A stretch of DNA of 49,018 bases, taken from positions 1 to 49,018 of the forward strand of contig JAVBKZ010000005.1 in assembly GCA_031553755.1 (NCBI GenBank), given 5' to 3'. Source of the DNA: JAIRVZ01 sp031553755 (GTDB taxonomy: Bacteria; Bacteroidota; Bacteroidia; Bacteroidales; Azobacteroidaceae). Of the stretch, positions 42,416 through 49,018 are shown piece after piece. Each line of letters begins with the position of its first letter. The stretch's first letter is position 1. The notes beneath the pieces are model-generated. The model did no database searches, was not told where the DNA came from, and worked only from the letters and a program-made list of their open reading frames with translations. The translations under genes were made by a program, and so were the position numbers.

Positions 42416-42981
42416 AAGAATTATTTTATACAATACAATCTGATTTATTCAGAATAACTGCCAAAAGAGAAAATTGGATAAGTATTTTGTATTATTTATA
42501 TATGCCTGAATTTCGGTTTATGTTTTTTTTGAGAATTGCAAATTATCACTATGTGCATCATCACAAAACCAGATTGTTGATAATACGTATTTTTTATAGA
42601 CATTATTCGATAAAGTATGGATATGAAATACCATATCAATGCAATATTAAAGCAGGACTTCGACTTGTGCATCGGGGGGGGGTGATCATCAATGCGTTAG
42701 CAAAAATAAATAATAATGTTACCTTGCTTAGAGGAGTTACGATTGGTTCGAACCGAAGAGGGAGAAACAAAGGCGCACCAACTATTGGGAACAACGTTTG
42801 GGTTGGAGCTAATGCTGCCATAATTGGAAATGTGACCATTGGTGACAGTGTGATGATTGCTCCGAATTCATACATTAATTTTGATGTTCCATCGCATAGT
42901 ATTTGTATAGGAAATCCAGCAAGAATTGTTTCTCGTGAAAATGCAATAGAATCATATATAGACAACCCAATTGAATTATGA
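42412..42981 (+). CDS. Serine-acetyltransferase-like hexapeptide acyltransferase with a G9 tract
   Basis: A 189-residue protein with an N-terminal helical region (residues 1-70, LFYTIQSDLFRIT and a hydrophobic stretch) and a left-handed beta-helix with a CysE-like core. The core reads IKAGLRLVHRGGVIIN, LLRGVTIGSNRRGRNKGAPTIGNNVWVGANAAIIG and IGNPARIVSRE. Within polysaccharide clusters such genes usually encode sugar O-acetyltransferases rather than cysteine biosynthesis enzymes. A run of nine G at 42674-42682 lies in the coding region (HRGGV). In the state seen the frame is open. The gene overlaps both neighbours by 4 bp. Confidence 0.85.
   Translation: MKELFYTIQSDLFRITAKRENWISILYYLYMPEFRFMFFLRIANYHYVHHHKTRLLIIRIFYRHYSIKYGYEIPYQCNIKAGLRLVHRGGVIINALAKINNNVTLLRGVTIGSNRRGRNKGAPTIGNNVWVGANAAIIGNVTIGDSVMIAPNSYINFDVPSHSICIGNPARIVSRENAIESYIDNPIEL
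42674..42682 (+). repeat. G9 homopolymer inside the acyltransferase gene
   Basis: Nine consecutive G in an AT-rich gene, at codons 88-90, is the kind of tract that slips during replication. A change of one base would truncate or alter the protein before its catalytic beta-helix, giving on/off switching. Confidence 0.85.
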
Positions 42982-44369
42982 GTGATATTACAAATACAGA
43001 TTATCAGGTAAGATGGACTTCTCGATCTTCAAAAATATTTTCCGATTTAATAACTGGATTTAAACAAAAAAATATTCGCTATTTTATTCTACGAAATTAT
43101 GAAGGACTTCCTGATGTTAATAACTCCAAAGATGTAGATATTATTATTGAACCTGGGAAATATAGTGAATCTGCTACTTTGTTGCAATCTGTTCTTGCAA
43201 AGCATCATGTTAGCAATTTGCATTTGGTTAGGTATGAAAGAGTGAGATGTTGGTATGGCATAGATTTAGAACAACAATTTTCAATTCACATTGACTTAAT
43301 AGAAGGATATTTAAGTAAGGGGTTTGAAGTTTTTCCATTTGAATTACTATATGAAAATATAAAAGAATATAATGGGTTCAAAGTTTTAAATAATCCTTTT
43401 GACGCCATTCTACTACTCTATTATAAAGTGATTGGAGCAAAAGAATTGAGGAAAAAATATATAGAAAAAATAACATTAATATATAAAACAGACAAAGAGA
43501 AAATAAATGAATATATTCTATCAACATTAAATAAAAAATGTAGTTCTATTGTTATAAAAGCATTGGAAAACGGTAATTATTTAGAAATAATCAAAAATGC
43601 AACATTGATGTCGAAAACGTCTAAAATAAAAGCACTTTGGCATCGCCCTATGTATACGTTAGTGAATATAATGAATTTTTTGGTTGGAAAATTTTACAGA
43701 ATAATTATTTGCCCTCGTAAATTTCAAAACTTTATTGCTGTTGAGGGTGCAGATGGAACCGGTAAAACAACTTTTATTGACGGTTTACAGAAAGCAATTG
43801 CTTATTATTATGTTACTGATGAATCAAAATGCCACATTTATCATCATCGCCCTTCGCTTTTTCCGAATCTTGGCGCTTTGGGTGAAAATGCCGGAATTAA
43901 AGAACAGGATAAGAATTTTACCAATCCACATAGAGGAACACCCAAAGGATTTTTGAGTTCATTTGTGCGAATGATATATTATTGGTTGGATTATATTATT
44001 GGTGTCCCAATTTTATTACGAAAAGATGTTCAGTTCGATAAGTTTACAATTTATGATCGCTATATTTATGATTTTTTGGTTGATCCGTACCGGGCGAGTA
44101 TAAAATTACCTTATTGGTTACGAAAATTTTTCACAAAATTAGTTTTACAACCGCGAATTGTATTTGTATTGCTGGCAGATGCTGAAATTATATACCAAAG
44201 AAAGCAGGAGTTGACGATTGAAGAAATCAATCGACAGTTGATAGAATTCTCCAAATTAGCTAAATCAAATAAGCGTTTTGTTGTGATTGATGCCTCTCAA
44301 TCGCCTGAAAAAATGGTTGAGCAAGTAATGAGAATCATTATTGAAAGATTTACTCAAAGAATAACATGA
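42978..44369 (+). CDS. Fusion of a nucleotidyltransferase-like domain with a thymidylate-kinase-like domain
   Basis: A 463-residue protein of two parts. Residues 25-160 look like a nucleotidyltransferase fold (RYFILRNYEGLPDVNNSKDVDIII), with D52 and D54 as the probable metal pair. Residues 250-463 resemble thymidylate kinase: FIAVEGADGTGKTTF holds a P-loop at 257-265, and YDRYIYDFLVDPYR matches the DR-type motif. A helical stretch lies between them. In this context nucleotide metabolism is unlikely; phosphorylation or nucleotidyl transfer to a glycan or alcohol precursor is one possibility. It overlaps neighbours at both ends by 4 bp, so it is embedded in the operon. Confidence 0.75.
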   Translation: MSDITNTDYQVRWTSRSSKIFSDLITGFKQKNIRYFILRNYEGLPDVNNSKDVDIIIEPGKYSESATLLQSVLAKHHVSNLHLVRYERVRCWYGIDLEQQFSIHIDLIEGYLSKGFEVFPFELLYENIKEYNGFKVLNNPFDAILLLYYKVIGAKELRKKYIEKITLIYKTDKEKINEYILSTLNKKCSSIVIKALENGNYLEIIKNATLMSKTSKIKALWHRPMYTLVNIMNFLVGKFYRIIICPRKFQNFIAVEGADGTGKTTFIDGLQKAIAYYYVTDESKCHIYHHRPSLFPNLGALGENAGIKEQDKNFTNPHRGTPKGFLSSFVRMIYYWLDYIIGVPILLRKDVQFDKFTIYDRYIYDFLVDPYRASIKLPYWLRKFFTKLVLQPRIVFVLLADAEIIYQRKQELTIEEINRQLIEFSKLAKSNKRFVVIDASQSPEKMVEQVMRIIIERFTQRIT

Positions 44370-45595
44370 GAAGTATATTAGTTAGTGCATATGCTTGTGA
44401 ACCATTGAAAGGTTCTGAACCTGCCGTAGGTTGGAATTGGGTATTACAGATGGCAAAACATAACAGAATATATGTTATTACTCGGGCTAACAATCAACAA
44501 ATCATAGAAGAAAACTTACCCGAAGATGTTGCCGAAAATATTTCATTTTATTATTACGATGCATCGACTTTTATTAAAAACCTAAAAAATAAGGACAAAA
44601 GGTTGTATTTCTATAACTTTGCTTGGAACATCGGTTTGTTGCCGTTAGCAAGACGGATTATTAAAGAGCATCAAATAGATTATGCAATGCACCTTACTTT
44701 TGGTAGTATATGGATGCCTACTTTTTTGTATTTTTTGAAAATCCCTTTTATATGGGGACCGATTGGTGGCGGAGAAGGTATCCCTAAATCATTTATTAAA
44801 ATAATGCCATTAGGCCAAAGGGTGATTCAATCATTAAGATATGTATTGAATAAAACAACGATGTTTAATCCATTTGTTTTTTTACCAAGTTGGAAAGCCA
44901 TAGCGATCTTAGCAAGAACACAAGATACAGCTGATGCCATTCCATTTTACTTTCGTCCAAAAGTCAGATTAATATTGGAAACTGCCATAGAGAAAGATGT
45001 TTTTGTTTTTAAAAAGAGAGAAAACATTACAGGTATTACTGAGATGGTAGTTAGTGGTCGTTTAGTTTCATTTAAAAATGTTTTAATATTAATTAAGGCG
45101 TTGAAATATATACCTGACGATAAAAAGTATCATTTAACAATTATTGGATCCGGTCCTGAAAAAAACGCGATTGAACAAGAAATAAAAAGAAATAATTGCA
45201 TTGATAAAGTATCAATTATTTCTTTTATGCCACGTCAGGAAATGTTAAAAAAACTTGAAAAATCTGATATTTTTCTTTTTCCGAGTTTAAGAGAAGGGGG
45301 GAGTTGGACACTAATGGAAGCAATGGCAATAGGATTTCCTGTTGTCTGTCTGAACTGGTCAGGAATGGCTGTTTCAACAGATGATAGTAGTGCTATTCGT
45401 TTGCCAGTGACGAACCCAAAACAAATGCCAAAAGATATGGCAACTGCAATTTGCAAACTTATTGATAATCCCCAATTAAGAGAAGAAATGGGAAAAGCAG
45501 GACGAGAGCGTATTAGAACAGTATTTAATTGGGAGTCTAAAGGTGTTTTTATGGAAAATCTTCTTGCTGAATTAGATAGTAAAAATAAAAAATGA
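44366..45595 (+). CDS. Family 4 glycosyltransferase 1
   Basis: A 409-residue GT-B-fold transferase. The N-terminal domain has SAYACEPLKGSEPAVGWNW, a segment found in a defined GT4 subgroup. The C-terminal domain has VVSGRLVSFKNV, LTIIGSGPEKNAI and PSLREGGSWTLMEAMAIGFPVV, the last carrying the E-x7-E-like nucleotide-sugar site. It starts 4 bp inside the preceding gene and is followed by a 4-bp overlap. It probably acts on the cytoplasmic face on lipid-linked intermediates. Confidence 0.9.
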   Translation: MRSILVSAYACEPLKGSEPAVGWNWVLQMAKHNRIYVITRANNQQIIEENLPEDVAENISFYYYDASTFIKNLKNKDKRLYFYNFAWNIGLLPLARRIIKEHQIDYAMHLTFGSIWMPTFLYFLKIPFIWGPIGGGEGIPKSFIKIMPLGQRVIQSLRYVLNKTTMFNPFVFLPSWKAIAILARTQDTADAIPFYFRPKVRLILETAIEKDVFVFKKRENITGITEMVVSGRLVSFKNVLILIKALKYIPDDKKYHLTIIGSGPEKNAIEQEIKRNNCIDKVSIISFMPRQEMLKKLEKSDIFLFPSLREGGSWTLMEAMAIGFPVVCLNWSGMAVSTDDSSAIRLPVTNPKQMPKDMATAICKLIDNPQLREEMGKAGRERIRTVFNWESKGVFMENLLAELDSKNKK

Positions 45596-46719
45596 ATGAT
45601 ATTCAAAATATATTATCACATATCCTAATACCCAATTCAGGTTCTAAATTCTATATCTTTTCCAATATTGATGGCAAAACATGGATCATGCCACATAGAA
45701 ATATGTCAACGGCTATGAACCTGTATCAGCCGGGTGGAATAAAAGGAAAATGGATGAAATGTTTTTTCCCTTTTCTCAAAGATGTTGGACTGGTAAGAAA
45801 AAAAATAGGAATAAGTGTTTGCAATTACGAATTATCATCTTCGTTAAAAACGCGATTAAATTCAATTTTTAAAACAGACAATATCGAATTTTCGGTGTTT
45901 TGCGGAACACCTTCTGCACATCAAAAAATTACGATTCAAATTAGTCATGGAAACAAAATATTGGGTTATTGTAAATTTTCGAATAAAGAAGAAATCTGTT
46001 CGCTTTTTTTGCATGAGCAAACTATACTAGATGCATTGAAAGAAAAACAATTTAAATTTATACCGGAATGTTTATATTTTGGAATGCTACCGGATAATAT
46101 TTATCTGTTTGTTCAAAGTACTCTTAAAACTAAATGGTCAAAAGTTTTGCATCAATGGACTGATTTGCATTGGCAATTTTTATATGAATTAAAACAAAAA
46201 ACAGAACAAAAAATACTTTTTGAACAGACCGATTTTTTCACTAGTATACAACTTTTGCAACAAAATGTGTCCTATATATCTGAAAACAAAATAGATGCTG
46301 TAAGTAAGGCAATTGGTGAAATTTTAAATTATTATGAAAATAAGATTGTAGTTTTTTCTGTTTGTCATGGAGATTACACACCATGGAATATGTTTTTGGA
46401 AAATGGGCAACTGTTTGTTTTTGATTGGGAATATGCTAGATTAACCTATCCTGCATATTTTGATTGTTTCCATTTCTTTATGCAATGTTGTATTTTTGAA
46501 CAACATTTAGAACCTGAAGAAATATATCAACTTTATACAAAGCAAAAGAATGAATTATTTGGTTTTATTGAAAATGCAGATTTTTACTATATTTGTTATT
46601 TGCTGGATATTATATCAAGATATGTAAATCGAGATAAAGGCATTTATGATGAAGGTATGACTAATTCAATGGCTATCTGGACAAAATTAATTGAAAAACT
46701 TAATGTATGTGATGCGTAA
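45592..46719 (+). CDS. Aminoglycoside-phosphotransferase-fold kinase
   Basis: A 375-residue protein whose C-terminal half has the APH/choline-kinase catalytic core: VCHGDYTPWNMF with H259, D261 and N266 (Brenner motif), then FVFDWEYARLTYPAYFD with the metal-binding D278. The N-terminal half (residues 1-200) is less conserved but fits an N-lobe preceded by an extra segment. Kinases of this fold phosphorylate hydroxyls on sugars, choline, aminoglycosides or proteins. Within this operon a small-molecule or sugar kinase for glycan decoration is the most natural reading. It overlaps the GT4 genes on both sides. Confidence 0.82.
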   Translation: MNDIQNILSHILIPNSGSKFYIFSNIDGKTWIMPHRNMSTAMNLYQPGGIKGKWMKCFFPFLKDVGLVRKKIGISVCNYELSSSLKTRLNSIFKTDNIEFSVFCGTPSAHQKITIQISHGNKILGYCKFSNKEEICSLFLHEQTILDALKEKQFKFIPECLYFGMLPDNIYLFVQSTLKTKWSKVLHQWTDLHWQFLYELKQKTEQKILFEQTDFFTSIQLLQQNVSYISENKIDAVSKAIGEILNYYENKIVVFSVCHGDYTPWNMFLENGQLFVFDWEYARLTYPAYFDCFHFFMQCCIFEQHLEPEEIYQLYTKQKNELFGFIENADFYYICYLLDIISRYVNRDKGIYDEGMTNSMAIWTKLIEKLNVCDA

Positions 46720-47797
46720 ATTAGTTTGTTTCCATCTTCTAAACGATTATAGCGGAAGTCCCAAAGTGTTGAAAACAACGCTCGAAATTTTGTTAAATAG
46801 AGGTATTATAATCAATTTGATTACTTCTCAAGGTGGAGTGTTGGACGAATTGAAAGCGAAAGAAAATATACGTTTCTCATATTTTTCGTATAATTTTTCT
46901 GAAAATCAATTTGTTATGCTATTGAAATTTGCAGTTGTACAATTCTACCTCTTCTTTTTTTCATTTCGATATATATTTCGAAAACATACGGTTTTTTATA
47001 TTAACACAATTTTGCCTATTGGTGCCGCTTTGGCTGGTAGGATGATTGGAAAGAAAGTTGTTTATCATTACCATGAGAATGCATTTGTTAAAAGTGCATT
47101 TTATCGTGTTTTATGCAGAATGATGCAATATTTGGCAAACGAAATTATTTGTGTTTCCGAATATCAACGAAGTTTTTTAGCACGGCAACATAGGGTAACC
47201 GTTATTCCCAATTCTCTACCCAAAATATTTTGTAATGCTTTTGATTTTGAGCCTAAGCAGGCATTCAAACATCAAAATGTTTTAATGTTATCATCTCTGA
47301 AACTCAATAAAGGTATATTGGAATTTATAAAAATAGCAAAACAATTACCTCAATATAATTTTGAACTTGTCATTAATGATACACAAGACAATATCCATTC
47401 TTTTTTGGCAGATTACCATATTGAAAAGTCAACCAATCTAATCATTTTTGAACGGCAAAATGATGTGATTCCATTTTATAAACGGGCAACTATTGTAGTA
47501 AATCTGTCTGATAAAAAGCAAATTATTGAAACTTTCGGATTAACGGCACTTGAAGCAATGACGGCAGGATTACCAATTATAGTACCTACCATAGGTGGTA
47601 TTGCCGAAATGGTAGAAGATGGCATTAACGGATACAAAATAGATATACAGGAACTTGATCTTATTGTAAAACATATTGAAAATATATTATCGGATTATGA
47701 ATTATATGAATTCTTAGCTTCTAACGCATTAAAAACAGCGAAAAACTATGACAATAGTATTATGATGAATAGAATATTGAAAATAATTACACGATGA
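46712..47797 (+). CDS. Family 4 glycosyltransferase 2
   Basis: A GT-B-fold transferase of about 361 residues. The ATG at 46712 overlaps the preceding stop by 8 bp; alternative starts are the ATG at 46703 and a TTG at 46691. Seen motifs are FHLLNDYSGSPKVLK (N-terminal glycine-rich loop), VYHYHENAF and VSEYQRSFL in the Rossmann half. FGLTALEAMTAGLPIIVPTIGGIAEMVEDG lies in the C-terminal half and includes the family's conserved glutamates. Donor and acceptor are unknown. Confidence 0.9.
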   Translation: MRKLVCFHLLNDYSGSPKVLKTTLEILLNRGIIINLITSQGGVLDELKAKENIRFSYFSYNFSENQFVMLLKFAVVQFYLFFFSFRYIFRKHTVFYINTILPIGAALAGRMIGKKVVYHYHENAFVKSAFYRVLCRMMQYLANEIICVSEYQRSFLARQHRVTVIPNSLPKIFCNAFDFEPKQAFKHQNVLMLSSLKLNKGILEFIKIAKQLPQYNFELVINDTQDNIHSFLADYHIEKSTNLIIFERQNDVIPFYKRATIVVNLSDKKQIIETFGLTALEAMTAGLPIIVPTIGGIAEMVEDGINGYKIDIQELDLIVKHIENILSDYELYEFLASNALKTAKNYDNSIMMNRILKIITR

Positions 47798-48879
47798 AAA
47801 AAATAGCAATAATAGGTACTAATGGTCTTCCTGGTAATTACGGCGGTTGGGATCAATTAGTCAAACATCTCACAACAAATTTGAGTGATGATTTTGAATT
47901 TATTGTTTATACTTCTTCGGTTGGTGTGAAAGATAAATTGAGAGATTATCAAGGTGTAAAATTACAATATATCCCTTTTAAAGCCAACGGAATTCAAAGC
48001 ATTCCATACGATATTTGGTCGCTTTTTCATGCTGCTTTTACTTGCAATGTTTTGTTTATTTGTGGCACATCGGGTTGTATTGCTTTGCCTCTTATAAAAT
48101 TGATTAACAAAAGTATTGTGTTGAATCCTGATGGTCAGGAGTGGAAACGAGGCAAATGGAATAAAGCGGTACAATGGTTTTTAAAACTATCAGAAAGCAT
48201 TGGTGTACAGTTTGCAAAAAATGTTATAGCTGATAATAAAAAAATACAAGAATATATTGTTGAAGAGTATCACAAAGATTCCGAATTAATTGAATATGGT
48301 GGTGATCAAGTTTTGAAGGTGCCAATGAGCGAGGAAACAAAAGGTAAATACAATATTCAATTGCAAAGTTATGCATTTAAGGTTTGTCGTATTGAGCCTG
48401 AAAACAATATTCATTTGATTATTGACGCATTTAGCAAAATGCCTAATTTTCCTTTGATTTTGATAGGAAATTGGAATAATAGCGATTATGGTAAGAAATT
48501 ACGAGAAGAAAACAGAAAATATAAAAACCTGAAATTATTAGACCCTATTTATGAACAAACGACTTTGGATGAATTACGTAGTAATTGTAAGGTTTATGTT
48601 CATGGACATAGTGTAGGGGGAACTAATCCATCGTTGGTGGAAGCAATGAATCTAAGTTTATGTATTGTTGCATATGGCGTGGATTATAATCGTGAAACAA
48701 CAGAAAATCAAGCCCTTTATTTTCAAAATAAAGAGGAGTTATTATCACTTTTACAACAAATAGAAACTGGTGAAATTGAAGTGTCTGAGTATCAAAACCG
48801 AATGGAAATGATTGCAGAACGTAGGTATTTATGGCGCATTATAACAGATAAATATAGAAAAATATTTTTGCAAACATAG
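47794..48879 (+). CDS. DUF1972-type glycosyltransferase (GT4, rhamnosyltransferase-like)
   Basis: A 361-residue GT-B protein. The N-terminus IIGTNGLPGNYGGWDQLVKHL matches the DUF1972 domain found in rhamnosyl- and related transferases of bacterial polysaccharide loci. The C-terminal domain has VCRIEPENNIHLIIDAF, LILIGNW and HGHSVGGTNPSLVEAM, the donor-binding region. It overlaps the previous stop by 4 bp (ATGA). No dTDP-rhamnose genes are in the window, so the donor cannot be assumed to be rhamnose. Confidence 0.88.
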   Translation: MKKIAIIGTNGLPGNYGGWDQLVKHLTTNLSDDFEFIVYTSSVGVKDKLRDYQGVKLQYIPFKANGIQSIPYDIWSLFHAAFTCNVLFICGTSGCIALPLIKLINKSIVLNPDGQEWKRGKWNKAVQWFLKLSESIGVQFAKNVIADNKKIQEYIVEEYHKDSELIEYGGDQVLKVPMSEETKGKYNIQLQSYAFKVCRIEPENNIHLIIDAFSKMPNFPLILIGNWNNSDYGKKLREENRKYKNLKLLDPIYEQTTLDELRSNCKVYVHGHSVGGTNPSLVEAMNLSLCIVAYGVDYNRETTENQALYFQNKEELLSLLQQIETGEIEVSEYQNRMEMIAERRYLWRIITDKYRKIFLQT

Positions 48880-48907
48880 CAATAGTTCGTTCAAAATTAG
48901 TAATTAT

Positions 48908-49018
48908 TTACGCGGCTTTAGCGCCAAATAATAAGAGTTCTTTGAAAATTTGTTGATTTTTGGGCTTGTTCGGGGAAATGCCGAACTTATCAAAAAATCG
49001 GATTAACAGCAATGCATT
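48908..49018 (-). CDS. Partial C-terminal frame entering from the right edge
   Basis: On the minus strand a frame is open from the window edge for 36 residues (ending KELLLFGAKAA) and stops at 48908. Opposite orientation to the polysaccharide cluster would mark its end here. The residues do not let me name a family, and a chance frame cannot be excluded. Confidence 0.3.
   Translation of the reverse strand, partial: NALLLIRFFDKFGISPNKPKNQQIFKELLLFGAKAA

Noticed and set aside
42412..42981. Serine acetyltransferase (CysE) for cysteine synthesis
   Set aside because: The core is CysE-like, but the gene overlaps two polysaccharide genes and contains a G9 tract, so a glycan acyltransferase is more likely.
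42978..44369. Housekeeping thymidylate kinase
   Set aside because: The kinase-like part is fused to a nucleotidyltransferase-like domain and lies inside a glycan operon; housekeeping Tmk is a single domain of about 200 residues.

Overview
The window comes from a low-GC member of the Bacteroidota, most likely order Bacteroidales; the genus cannot be fixed by reading alone. Four things point there. First, the gene order rpsU - xerC-like - hpf - tRNAs - tuf - tRNA-Trp - secE - nusG - rplKAJL - rpoBC. Second, repeated promoter boxes of the TAnnTTTG(C) type, some with a TTG about 19-20 nt upstream. Third, a serine palmitoyltransferase-like gene (bacterial sphingolipids). Fourth, a C-terminal tail of the type IX secretion sorting type.

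Bases 1-20050 are mostly core genome. Riboflavin synthase and a nitroreductase come first, followed by a divergent pair (diacylglycerol-kinase-like lipid kinase and serine palmitoyltransferase) and an NlpC/P60 lipoprotein. The translation/transcription block runs from rpsU to rpoC with three tRNAs, and pyrF closes the segment. Two copies of a structured, palindromic repeat lie in opposite orientations at 1-138 and 19896-20048, bracketing this block.

Bases 20050-24270 hold a short chimeric secreted protein, an HD phosphohydrolase, 5-formyltetrahydrofolate cyclo-ligase, a convergent DUF721/DciA-like gene, and UDP-glucose 6-dehydrogenase behind its own promoter and a leader of about 175 nt.

Bases 24270-32117 form an accessory island starting one base inside the ugd stop codon. 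It encodes an AAA ATPase fused to a PD-(D/E)XK nuclease-like domain and three tandem AlbA_2/GHKL-like/winged-helix proteins whose linkers are in-frame 12-bp minisatellites. A small protein overlapping an AbiEii-type nucleotidyltransferase toxin and a coiled-coil protein complete it. The composition resembles defence or conflict islands, but no known system is matched exactly.

Bases 32118-33329 are a graveyard: a stop-ridden fragment of the AAA/nuclease gene, an 83-bp hairpin, a truncated IS5-like transposase start and a decayed IS66-type transposase. They are followed by a promoter and a leader.

Bases 33330-48879 are a compact, same-strand surface-polysaccharide cluster, many genes of which overlap by 1-8 bases. 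It holds a CapE/FnlA-type UDP-GlcNAc 4,6-dehydratase, two DegT-family proteins (the second lacks the PLP lysine), a GNAT, two left-handed beta-helix acyltransferases (one with a G9 tract), a Wzx flippase, a Wzy-like polymerase, five glycosyltransferases, a nucleotidyltransferase/thymidylate-kinase-like fusion and an aminoglycoside-phosphotransferase-fold kinase. Together these could make an amino-6-deoxy-sugar nucleotide, build and decorate a repeat unit, flip it and polymerise it. No initiating phosphoglycosyltransferase or chain-length regulator is seen, so the cluster probably continues beyond the window.
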